Source of the DNA: Pseudomonadota bacterium
Lineage (GTDB): Bacteria > Pseudomonadota > Gammaproteobacteria > Steroidobacterales > Steroidobacteraceae
Length of the DNA: 12,785 bases
Assembly: GCA_021808195.1 (NCBI GenBank)
Contig: JAKBCE010000067.1
Span: 1-12,785, forward strand
Direction: 5' to 3'
Below are positions 1 to 7,417 of this stretch, piece after piece. The notes under the pieces were generated by a model, which saw only the letters and a list, made by a program, of their open reading frames with translations, was not told the origin of the DNA and did not search any database. Position numbers and translations under genes: made by a program. Every line of letters begins with the position of its first letter. The first letter of the stretch is position 1.

Positions 1-2008
1 AGTACAGACCATCGGACGTGGCCACCTGGATCGATTCGTCCTGGTCGAATGCCATGGGTGCCACGGCGCGCACCGAGAATGTCAGCTGCGCATGTTGGGG
101 CAGCTCATTGCCATTGCCCAGATGAATGTGGCTGGGCGCATCCGCACCCGAGAGATACACGCTCTTGGCTATGAGCGCGACACTCGGCCGTGGCGCGGCG
201 ACGGCTGCCTCGAGCGTGAGCACCCGACCGTCTTTCAGCTGCACGCGCACCGTGCCCGCTTCGCCCGCCTTCAGTCGCGCCGCGGCCTTCGGCTCCTCGG
301 CCGTCACGGTGAGCTGATCGACGCCGTGATGCGTCTTCAGCGCGCCCGGGACGAAGACGACACGGTCGAGGGTCAGGCGAGCCACCTCGTCGAGTCGACT
401 GCCCTTGAGAATTCCCTCACTGTCTCCGGCATGGAGCACGAAGCTGTCGAGGCTGGCGGGCACCGAGTAGGCATCCAGCGGCACCCGGACCGGCGCCGCC
501 GTACCAAACTGGCTCAACAGCACGGTGAGCGGCCCCGGCTGCGCATCCTTCAGCGGAAGCTGCACCTTCACTTCGTTCGCATGCACCGCCGTCCAGTGTG
601 CGGACCGCTCTGTGCCCGCCGAATCGCGCACCGTGATGCGCTTCAGGCAGCTCAGACTGGGCGCGGTGAGGCGGACCGAATCCTCGCGGCCGACGATGAC
701 GGCAGCATCGCCCGGCGTCGCCACGCTCCAACCCACGCCGGAGGCATTCTCCAAACGAAAACGAGGTCCCTGGTAGCGCGAGAACCCCCAGTCCCCATGC
801 AGCACTCCCTCCACCGCGTCGCGGAACGGCGTCCCGCGGATGGGGCCGGTATCGACGACGAAGCCGCCGACCTCGGCGTCCGCCCACGCCGGCAGGTCGA
901 TCGTGTGACCGTTCGCCTCCGTCAACCGCAGCCGCATGCGGTGCGCGTAGTTCGTCGAGAACACCAGCGGGGCACCCTCGACGGGCAGGATCAATCGCTT
1001 GTGGCGGATGCAGAAGCTTTGCTGCGGGCTCACTGCATGCAGCGGCGGAAGCTCCGGCGCCTCGATCGCCGGCAGTGCCGTCACCAGCACCGACTTCGGA
1101 TCATGGAAGGACGGCGGCGTATTGAGCGTGAGCGCCAGCATGTCGCCATGCTGGGCAGCGAGCGCCGGGATGTACTCGTACTGCGCCGTGGTGAATGAGC
1201 TGAAGATGCGCGCGATATCGATGACCGAGGCGATGTACGGGCTGTAATAGCCATAGCTCAGCTGCGGCGTATAGCTCGCTTCCATGGCCAGAGCAGAGGC
1301 CGGGCCGGAGGTCAGCGCATCAACGATCGAAGTGCTGTGCCCGTCATTGAGGATCAGCGACTGCCCGCCACGCATCAGACACGGGGCCTGCAGCTGTGGA
1401 ATGCGCTGCAGACACTTCGTGTTCACCTTGATCGCGAGACTGCGGGCGAGCTTCGGGGCGGCGTCCTTCAGGCGCTCCGGGGCGTTCACTTCCAGGAACT
1501 GGATCGCGTCCAGGTAGCGATCGAGCCGCGCAATGTCCAGAGTCGCCTGGTTCAGGTCCTGGGACGTCCGCACGAACGCCCCGGGTCGCCCGCGCACGGC
1601 ACCGACCAGCGTTCTGTAGTCCCCGCTCGTTTCCGGCGCGAGGAACACCAGCACCTGCTCGGCCCCGCGAGGCACCCTCAGCGTCAAGCCCCGCCGTGCG
1701 CACTGCGGCTCCCAGGTCGAGCAGCCGTGGAACCAGCGCTCCGGCGGCGGATTGGTCGCGCCGCGCAGGAACGCCACGATCAGCAGGTAGCGCTCCGACT
1801 GGGTGGCGGGCAGGTCGGCACGAATCCACAGATGGTCTCCCACCGCGAGGTTCGGCACATCGGAAATCGGGAGCGTCTCGTGGTGCCGGGTGACGGTCAC
1901 CTCGAGAGTGGGGCCGGCGAGGTCGAACGGTGCCACGCCGGCTCGAACGGCCACGCTGAGGAACAGGGAGAGGATGGCGCTGAGCGCCAGCAGACGGGGG
2001 ACGCGCAT
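1..2008 (-). CDS. Large exported protein of unknown function (partial, C-terminus off the left edge)
   Basis: One reading frame stays open from an ATG at 2008 down to base 1, giving 669 codons with no stop inside the window. The N-terminus is a clear Sec signal peptide: basic MRVPR, a hydrophobic stretch at residues 6-20, and a likely cleavage after VRA (residue 23). The mature part looks like a secreted, mostly beta protein. It contains a Cys96/Cys103 pair near 'RWFHGCSTWEPQC' and further cysteines that could form disulfides. I see no catalytic motif and no transmembrane segment. The gene has no good Shine-Dalgarno sequence; a TACAAT hexamer ends seven bases before the ATG, so the message may be leaderless. 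It diverges from the pyrophosphohydrolase operon. I cannot name the family. That it is a real gene is well supported by the frame length, signal peptide and codon bias. Confidence 0.8.
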   Translation of the reverse strand, partial: MRVPRLLALSAILSLFLSVAVRAGVAPFDLAGPTLEVTVTRHHETLPISDVPNLAVGDHLWIRADLPATQSERYLLIVAFLRGATNPPPERWFHGCSTWEPQCARRGLTLRVPRGAEQVLVFLAPETSGDYRTLVGAVRGRPGAFVRTSQDLNQATLDIARLDRYLDAIQFLEVNAPERLKDAAPKLARSLAIKVNTKCLQRIPQLQAPCLMRGGQSLILNDGHSTSIVDALTSGPASALAMEASYTPQLSYGYYSPYIASVIDIARIFSSFTTAQYEYIPALAAQHGDMLALTLNTPPSFHDPKSVLVTALPAIEAPELPPLHAVSPQQSFCIRHKRLILPVEGAPLVFSTNYAHRMRLRLTEANGHTIDLPAWADAEVGGFVVDTGPIRGTPFRDAVEGVLHGDWGFSRYQGPRFRLENASGVGWSVATPGDAAVIVGREDSVRLTAPSLSCLKRITVRDSAGTERSAHWTAVHANEVKVQLPLKDAQPGPLTVLLSQFGTAAPVRVPLDAYSVPASLDSFVLHAGDSEGILKGSRLDEVARLTLDRVVFVPGALKTHHGVDQLTVTAEEPKAAARLKAGEAGTVRVQLKDGRVLTLEAAVAAPRPSVALIAKSVYLSGADAPSHIHLGNGNELPQHAQLTFSVRAVAPMAFDQDESIQVATSDGLY

Positions 2009-2014
2009 GGCGAC

Positions 2015-2043
2015 ATTGTACGGGGGCGGGCTGCTGCTGAAAT
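2015..2043 (-). promoter_or_regulatory. Candidate promoter giving a leaderless mRNA for the exported protein gene
   Basis: On the minus strand TACAAT (2020-2015) lies six bases before the ATG at 2008, where a transcript would be expected to start on or beside the start codon. The matching -35 position (2043-2038, ATTTCA) agrees with TTGACA at only three of six bases. The absence of a ribosome binding site supports a leaderless message, but the promoter call is weak. Confidence 0.25.
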
Positions 2044-2323
2044 AGCCCTTTTGGACGGCCGAGTGCGCAGTGCCGGTATCCGTCTGCTGCCGTACACACT
2101 TTCAGGGTGATCGAGGCGCTGCGTACACGACCGGCGGGCCCTGGTTCAGGGCTCGTTCAGTGCGCCCGCGTCGGCCCCGGAGTGCACGACCCCAGCTCGG
2201 TCACACGGCAGCGCAGGAGCGCCGGCCGCATCATGACCCACGCAAGCAAAAACGCCGAAGCGACGTTCCGGCGATCCCTCTCTTCCCACCGGTTCGTCCG
2301 GTCCACCCGCAGCGCGCATCACA

Positions 2324-2403
2324 GTGCAGCGGGCCGAAAAAACTCTCACTGCCGAAACACCGTACACTCTCGGCAGGCTGCACCGACACTCGGACCTTTT
2401 TTT
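2324..2403 (+). promoter_or_regulatory. Structured leader with nested inverted repeats and a T-tract
   Basis: Two perfect 7-base stems are nested. GTGCAGC (2324-2330) pairs with GCTGCAC (2377-2383), and CTGCCGA (2349-2355) pairs with TCGGCAG (2370-2376). Their 3' arms are directly adjacent, so the stems can stack, with an 18-base bulge on the 5' side and a 14-base loop. A small hairpin, CCGA-CAC-TCGG (2383-2393), then precedes seven Ts (2397-2403), 25 bases before the start codon. No upstream plus-strand gene needs a terminator here, so an attenuator or other leader control of the operon is possible. The last hairpin is short for a strong terminator. Confidence 0.35.
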
Positions 2404-2427
2404 GCGCCACAGACCGGATCCGCCGAC

Positions 2428-2811
2428 ATGAATGAACGCGACACACCTCCCGAGCGACTCATCGACGTGAGCGGCCTCGTCACCGCGCTACGGCAGTTCG
2501 CCGCGGAGCGGGACTGGGACCGGTTTCATTCACCGAAGAATCTCGTGATGGCGCTGACCGGCGAAGTCGGCGAACTCTGCGAAGTCTTCCAATGGATGAG
2601 TGCCGAAACCTCCTGCGAGGCTGCACGGGATCCGGCCACCGCCACCGCAGTCAAGCATGAATTGGCCGACGTTCTGCTCTACGCCGTTCGTCTTGCCGAC
2701 GTCCTCGGCGTTGACCTTAACGCAGCCGCCGCCGAGAAATTGCGGTTGAACGCCGAGAAGTATCCGGTGCACGCGGCGCGCGGCAGCAGCAAGAAATACA
2801 CGGAATTCTGA
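2428..2811 (+). CDS. MazG-like nucleotide pyrophosphohydrolase (dCTPase/RS21-C6 type)
   Basis: A 127-residue all-alpha NTP pyrophosphohydrolase, the normal length for single-domain MazG-like or DCTPP1-like enzymes. These hydrolyse (d)NTPs to (d)NMP and pyrophosphate using Mg2+. The ExxE...ExxD metal site is present: E46-V-G-E49 in 'TGEVGELCEVFQW' and E78-L-A-D81 in 'HELADVLLYAVRLAD'. The substrate-side motif 'W30DRFHSPKNL' and the C-terminal 'K104LRLNAEKYP' also fit the dCTPase-like branch. I chose the ATG at 2428 because upstream residues in this frame are not family-like. The next gene starts 27 bases after the stop, so the two are probably co-transcribed. Likely roles are nucleotide-pool cleaning or depletion of nucleotides under stress or infection. 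The exact substrate cannot be read from sequence. Confidence 0.93.
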   Translation: MNERDTPPERLIDVSGLVTALRQFAAERDWDRFHSPKNLVMALTGEVGELCEVFQWMSAETSCEAARDPATATAVKHELADVLLYAVRLADVLGVDLNAAAAEKLRLNAEKYPVHAARGSSKKYTEF

Positions 2812-2823
2812 GCGCACTGGCCC

Positions 2824-2830
2824 GGGAGAG
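2824..2830 (+). promoter_or_regulatory. Ribosome binding site of the DUF2075 gene
   Basis: GGGAGAG lies eight bases before the ATG at 2839 and falls inside the 27-base gap after the pyrophosphohydrolase stop. It supports this start codon. Confidence 0.7.
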
Positions 2831-2838
2831 CGAGCCTG

Positions 2839-4701
2839 ATGATCGTCTACCGATCGGAGAAGAATGCCTTCCTGCGCGACGTCCGGCGAGGCGACATCGA
2901 TGAGGTGATCCTCGAGCGATTCAAGGCAACGACCGGGCACTCCGTCGCCCGGTCGGAACAGCGCTCCTGGGGAAATTCTCTCCAGCACGTCGCGAATGTG
3001 CTGGATGACGATTCCGTTGCGGATGACCTCGGTATCGCCGTCGAGTTCGTGCTCCCGTTGTCGTTGAAGCGGATCGACGTGACCGTCGCCGGTCACACCG
3101 ACACCGGTAAGCGCCGCGCCATCATCATTGAATTGAAGCAATGGGAGACCGCCCGCGCATCACCCAGGGATGCAATCGTCTTCACCCACGTCGGCGGAAG
3201 GGAGCGCCCGGAAGTTCACCCCTCGTATCAGGCGTGGTCCTATGCGGCATTCCTGCGCGGCTTCAACGAAGCCGTATATGAGGAAAACCATGGCATCGGT
3301 CTGCAGCCTTGTGCCTATCTGCACAATTACAAGCGCGACAGCGTCATTGACTCGAAGCATTACGATACGTATCTGCGCGCGGCGCCGCTGTTTGCCAAAG
3401 GAGAGGGGGAGAAGCTCCGGGACTTCATCCGCAAATACATTCCACACGGACGCGGCAATGAAGTCCTCGTGGCACTCGAGAATGGCCGCATAAGACCCTC
3501 CAAGGCCCTCGCAGACGCCGTCACCGGCATCGTCCAGGGTCAGCCGGAATTCGTCCTGCTCGACGATCAGAAAGCGGTCTTCGAGGCCTGTCTGGAGGCG
3601 GCACGCAATGCGACGCCCGGCGCACCGCATATCGTGATCGTCGAGGGCGGACCGGGCACGGGCAAATCCGTCATCGCCGTGCATCTGCTGGCGGCGCTGC
3701 TGGCGAATAAAATCTTCGCGATGTACGTGTCGAAGAACGCCGCGCCTCGGCATGTCTTCGTCGAGCAACTCGGTCGCCTCAGGCAGGACAAGGTCAAATT
3801 GGCCAGCCTGTTCACCGGCCCCGACCGCTTCCTGGACACCCAGGTGAACGCGGTCGGCACGCTGATCGTGGACGAGGCGCACCGGCTCACCGAAAAGGTC
3901 GGGTTTTTCGGCAACAAGGGCGAGCACTCCGTCAAAGACCTCGTTCGGGCCGCGCCCTGCTCGATTTTCTTCCTCGACGAGCGCCAGCAGGTGACGTGGA
4001 AGGACATCGGCTCGGCCGAAGTGATCAGTCGGTTTGCAGCCGAGCGCGGCGCGCAGCTCGAGGTGCTCCAGCTGACGTCTCAGTTTCGTTGCGCCGGATC
4101 CGATGGCTATCTGGCGTGGATCGATGATGTGCTCGAGATCCGCCCGACCGCAAACCGAACACTGACGGACAGCCCGCTCGAGTTTCGCGTCTTCGACGAT
4201 GCCGGTGAAATGCACGCTGCGATCGAAGCCAGGAACATCCGCAACAGGGCTCGCGTCGTCGCCGGGTACTGTTGGCCGTGGAGGAGCAAGAACACGCCCG
4301 GCGCGTTCGACATCATCATCGGCGAGTATGAGCGCCGTTGGAACCTGACCGCGGACGGAAGTCTTTGGATCGTCGCCCCGGAATCCATCCGCGAAGTCGG
4401 CTGCATCCACACCTGCCAGGGCCTCGAAGTCGACTACATCGGCGTCATCATCGGACCTGATCTGGTGATGAAGGACGGCCGCCTGCAGACGGTCCCGGAG
4501 GCCCGCGACCGCTTCGACAAATCCATCAAGGGGTACAAGAAGGATCTGGCCATCGATCCGCGCGGCGCTCAGGAAAAAATCGACCGCATCATCAAGAACA
4601 CGTACCGGACACTCATGACTCGGGGCATGAAAGGGTGTTACGTGTATGCCACGGACCCGGACCTTCGGGAGTACCTGCGGCAGCGCAGCGGCCGTTCCTG
4701 A
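2839..4701 (+). CDS. DUF2075-family nuclease-helicase (RecB-like PD-(D/E)XK domain plus SF1 helicase core)
   Basis: A 620-residue cytoplasmic protein of the DUF2075 (COG3410, Schlafen-like helicase) family. The N-terminal 200 residues match a RecB-like PD-(D/E)XK nuclease: D80 in 'KRIDVTV', E98-L-K100 in 'AIIIELKQWE', and the QxxxY motif Q131-Y135 in 'HPSYQAWSY'. The helicase core follows. Walker A is 'EGGPGTGKS' (269-277), motif II is 'LIVDEAH' (342-348), a motif III-like segment is 'FFLDERQQV' (377-385), 'LTSQFRC' is at 412-418, and motifs V/VI are 'CIHTCQGLEVDYIGVIIG' (522-539) and 'YRTLMTRGMKGCYVY' (589-603) with candidate arginine finger R595. Family knowledge predicts ATP-driven movement on nucleic acid coupled to cleavage. 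The gene follows the MazG-like gene by 27 bases and converges on the SMC-type ATPase gene 88 bases away. All expected motifs look intact. The cellular role is unknown; defence is a guess. Confidence 0.92.
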   Translation: MIVYRSEKNAFLRDVRRGDIDEVILERFKATTGHSVARSEQRSWGNSLQHVANVLDDDSVADDLGIAVEFVLPLSLKRIDVTVAGHTDTGKRRAIIIELKQWETARASPRDAIVFTHVGGRERPEVHPSYQAWSYAAFLRGFNEAVYEENHGIGLQPCAYLHNYKRDSVIDSKHYDTYLRAAPLFAKGEGEKLRDFIRKYIPHGRGNEVLVALENGRIRPSKALADAVTGIVQGQPEFVLLDDQKAVFEACLEAARNATPGAPHIVIVEGGPGTGKSVIAVHLLAALLANKIFAMYVSKNAAPRHVFVEQLGRLRQDKVKLASLFTGPDRFLDTQVNAVGTLIVDEAHRLTEKVGFFGNKGEHSVKDLVRAAPCSIFFLDERQQVTWKDIGSAEVISRFAAERGAQLEVLQLTSQFRCAGSDGYLAWIDDVLEIRPTANRTLTDSPLEFRVFDDAGEMHAAIEARNIRNRARVVAGYCWPWRSKNTPGAFDIIIGEYERRWNLTADGSLWIVAPESIREVGCIHTCQGLEVDYIGVIIGPDLVMKDGRLQTVPEARDRFDKSIKGYKKDLAIDPRGAQEKIDRIIKNTYRTLMTRGMKGCYVYATDPDLREYLRQRSGRS

Positions 4702-4789
4702 GCCGCCTCACGCTGCGGAAGGGGTGAGCGAGCTGCCGTCCGGTGCGCCGCGAGATCCGAACCGTACGGCGTCGTTGCCCCTGCGCCCT

Positions 4790-7417
4790 CTAGCCGGCAG
4801 TGCGCCGAGATCCGCTCAGACGGAACACCTGATCGGCGCCCAACCCGTCGAAGAGCACGTCGTGGCAGCTGAAGACGAGCACCTGCAGAGTGTCGGCTGC
4901 CCGGAACAGCACCCGATGAATCTGGCGGATCCGCAGCGGATCGGTATTCACCAGGGAATCATCCAGGATCAGGGGCAAGGTTCCCTCCCCGGCCAGCACC
5001 TCGGCGAGCCCGATCCGGGTCAGAAGTGCCAGCTGTTCCTGCGCGCCGCCGGAGAGCTCCTCGAACGGCTCGCTCAGCGCGTCGCCGCGCAACCCGACCA
5101 TCCCCAACGCATCGCCCAGATCGAGGTCGCAACCGGGGAACAGGCTCGCCAGATACGGCCTGACCCGCTGCATCACCGGCGTCGTGAGGCGCTCCACCAC
5201 GCGGTTGCGCTCTTGCGAGAAGACTTCCCATAGACGTTTCGCCGCGGCCGCCTGCCGCTCCAGACGCGCAAGCTGCACACGCGTCAAATCCGCGCGCGCC
5301 TGAGCATCCTGCAGCGTGTCATATGTTCCCACACCGGACACGGCATGCAGGGCACCAGTGAGCTGCTGCACGCGGTCCCGGATCTCCTGGACGCGCCCCT
5401 GGAGGCTCTGCAGCGCTTGCGCGAGCCGCCGCGCATCGAGTTCGGCCTCCTCGCCCCCCAGGTCGGTGAACGCCTGTCGACAGTGCTCCACGGCCCGCTG
5501 CGCACTCGCTCGATGTCCTATGTGTTCCTGCAGCGTCTGGTTCAGCGCATCCGCAGTCGGTCGCGCGACCCAGACCTCCGCCAGACGCTCCCGCTCGAGC
5601 TGCTTGTCTCGGTGGACCGCGTGCTGCGCGGCGATCTGCGCGCGGATGCCGGTCAGTTCGGCATTCACCGTGTCGCGCGCACCGCGGGCGGATCGAACCT
5701 CCTCGTCGGCCGCAGCGAGCGCCGCGTCCAGCCCTTGCGCGCTGCCGGTCACCGGTTTCTGTGGCCCGAGCCGCTCGAGCTCCGCGTCGGTGCGCAGCAT
5801 CTCTTCCCGCAATGCGTCCCGTGATCTGGACCACGTGGCGCGCGCCTGGGCGGCCAGCTGTTCGATTTTCTGGGTCATCCGCTGGATTTGTTCGTAGGCG
5901 GCCCGCGCCTGCACCACCGTCGCGACACCCGAACGGGTGAGCGCGTCCGCGAGTTCGGCATCGGCTTTGACCTTGGCGTCGCGCAACGCATCGAGCGTGC
6001 CGCGGCCGGGCTGGACCTCGACGGCGGCCAGGTCGCCGAGTTGGATCGTCCGGTTCTCGACTACGTCGATCGCTAGCCTCGTCCCGGCCGGATGCGCAGC
6101 TCCGTCGACGCGCGCGGCTTGCTTGAGCGTCACCACGACGCTGACGGCGGCACCGTGCAGATGAGCCTCCGCCGTGCGCGCCGACGCCTCGAGCCGCTGC
6201 AAGTGGCCGAGCGTCTCCTCACGAATGTCGGGCTCGCCGGCGCGCAGCTGTTGCGCCTCCCGCAGCTCCCGGTCGATGCGATCGAGTTCCGAGACCTTGT
6301 CTTGCAGCTCCCGGCGCCGCTCGCTCAATTCACCGCGGCGCGCTTCCCGCCGCGCCTGCTCCAGGGCGGCACCGACCGCTCTGAGTGATAGTTCTGCGGT
6401 GGACACGCGTCGAACCGCAGACTCGGCGTCCGCCGCCAGCACTTGCTGGCGTGACATCATTGCTTCCAGGCGGGCATCGAGCTCGGCGGATTCCTCGGCC
6501 AGTCGTCGGAGCGTCTCATCGGCCTGCTGCCGCGATTTCAGCTCGTGCTCGGCGCTCGTGGCCGTCACGACCGCAGCCTTGAGCGCTCCCTCGGCGGCGG
6601 CCAACTGCGTGGCGGCACGGTGCGCGGCCGCGGCACGCTCTTGCGATGCGGCTGCCTCGCGCTTGGCGCTCTCCAGTCGGCCCGCGAGCGAGGCCAATTC
6701 CTCTCGCGCACCGTGTAGTTCGGCCGCGGTCTGCTCGCGAGCCTCGTGCGCCTCTTGCGCGGCCTGCTGCGCGCTCTGCGCTTCCGCGAGCGCCTTGCGG
6801 GCATTACGCAGCAGCGTCGTCTCCTGGCCGGTCGGGGTGTAATAGCGCTCGTACACCGCGTGGATACGGCTCATCAGCTGCTGTCCCTTCGCCGAAATTG
6901 CTGCCACGCCGATTTCTGCGGACAGCCGCTCTTGGAGGCGGGCCCGACCGTCTTCGTTCAGATCCTCACTCGTCCCGCGCCGCGAGTCCCCCTGGGCCAC
7001 CATCAACAGCGGCCAGATCCCCAATTCGTCTGCATGCGGCGCGCGCGAGCCGCTCGCGCGGGTGCCCAGGAGGCGGCGCAGCCCATCTTCAGCCTCCTCG
7101 GCGCGCAATGTCGTGCCACCGCCGGCAAGCTGCACCGACGCGCCCTTGAGGAACTGCTTGTGCAGTTCGTATTGACGGCCCTCGACCTCGAACGCGAGCC
7201 GCACTGATGGAGCCTCCGGGGCGCTCCAGCTCTGCAGCCGCTGTTTGTGCTGAGCCGCGCCCTTGTACGATTCGAACAGCGCGAACTGAATGGCCTGGAA
7301 CAGCCGGCTCTTGCCCGCTTCGTTGGGACCAAGCACGAGGTTGAGCCGGGGCGAGAGCGGCGCGAGGGAGCGCGTGAGCCCTCGCCAGTGACGCGCTTCG
7401 ACTTCAAGCAGCCGCAT
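4790..7417 (-). CDS. SbcC/YhaN-like SMC-type AAA ATPase
   Basis: An 875-residue ATPase with the Rad50/SbcC/YhaN layout. The N-terminal half-site has Walker A 'GPNEAGKS' (30-37) inside 'LNLVLGPNEAGKSRLF'. Long Ala/Glu/Arg/Gln-rich coiled coils span roughly 195-420 and 475-750. The C-terminal half-site has the ABC signature 'LSGGAQEQL' (788-796), Walker B 'LPLILDD' (814-820) and the switch histidine H852 in 'FSCHD'. Between the coils (about 421-475) is a Val/Thr-rich, probably beta segment in place of a CxxC zinc hook; the only cysteines seen are isolated. The start is the ATG at 7417, because residues begin 'MRLLEVEARHW' as in the family and a GGGAGG site lies six bases upstream. It overlaps the nuclease gene by 14 bases, so the two are surely translated together. 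It presumably forms a nuclease-ATPase complex acting on DNA ends or hairpins. Confidence 0.92.
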   Translation of the reverse strand: MRLLEVEARHWRGLTRSLAPLSPRLNLVLGPNEAGKSRLFQAIQFALFESYKGAAQHKQRLQSWSAPEAPSVRLAFEVEGRQYELHKQFLKGASVQLAGGGTTLRAEEAEDGLRRLLGTRASGSRAPHADELGIWPLLMVAQGDSRRGTSEDLNEDGRARLQERLSAEIGVAAISAKGQQLMSRIHAVYERYYTPTGQETTLLRNARKALAEAQSAQQAAQEAHEAREQTAAELHGAREELASLAGRLESAKREAAASQERAAAAHRAATQLAAAEGALKAAVVTATSAEHELKSRQQADETLRRLAEESAELDARLEAMMSRQQVLAADAESAVRRVSTAELSLRAVGAALEQARREARRGELSERRRELQDKVSELDRIDRELREAQQLRAGEPDIREETLGHLQRLEASARTAEAHLHGAAVSVVVTLKQAARVDGAAHPAGTRLAIDVVENRTIQLGDLAAVEVQPGRGTLDALRDAKVKADAELADALTRSGVATVVQARAAYEQIQRMTQKIEQLAAQARATWSRSRDALREEMLRTDAELERLGPQKPVTGSAQGLDAALAAADEEVRSARGARDTVNAELTGIRAQIAAQHAVHRDKQLERERLAEVWVARPTADALNQTLQEHIGHRASAQRAVEHCRQAFTDLGGEEAELDARRLAQALQSLQGRVQEIRDRVQQLTGALHAVSGVGTYDTLQDAQARADLTRVQLARLERQAAAAKRLWEVFSQERNRVVERLTTPVMQRVRPYLASLFPGCDLDLGDALGMVGLRGDALSEPFEELSGGAQEQLALLTRIGLAEVLAGEGTLPLILDDSLVNTDPLRIRQIHRVLFRAADTLQVLVFSCHDVLFDGLGADQVFRLSGSRRTAG

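Larger units (their letters stand above)
2009..2427. other. Divergent intergenic region
   Basis: These 419 bases separate two divergently transcribed units. The frame of the pyrophosphohydrolase stays open upstream to about 2107, but the extra residues are Arg/Ser/His-rich, unlike the family, and family length favours the ATG at 2428. I therefore treat the stretch as non-coding. It holds a weak candidate promoter for the leftward gene and a stem-loop and T-tract structure before the rightward operon. The hexamer GTACAC occurs near 2092, 2122 and 2362, which may be chance. Confidence 0.6.

Noticed and set aside
92..1198. Long plus-strand reading frame (about 368 codons)
   Set aside because: It lies opposite the exported-protein gene, is rich in Arg/His, and has no domain. 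It is the shadow of the GC-biased minus-strand gene.
1344..2099. Minus-strand reading frame of 251 codons
   Set aside because: It overlaps the signal-peptide-bearing frame in another register. Its product is Arg/Pro/Ala-rich low-complexity sequence without features.
2107..2427. N-terminal extension of the pyrophosphohydrolase
   Set aside because: The extra residues are Arg/Ser/His-rich without fold features, and the start at 2428 gives the normal family length.
3160..4410. Minus-strand reading frame of 416 codons opposite the helicase
   Set aside because: The plus strand here carries every expected nuclease and helicase motif; the antisense frame is a codon-bias artefact.
4702..4789. Possible bidirectional terminator between the convergent operons
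   Set aside because: Only a weak CTCAC/GTGAG stem with a long loop and no T-run is visible, so a terminator cannot be supported.
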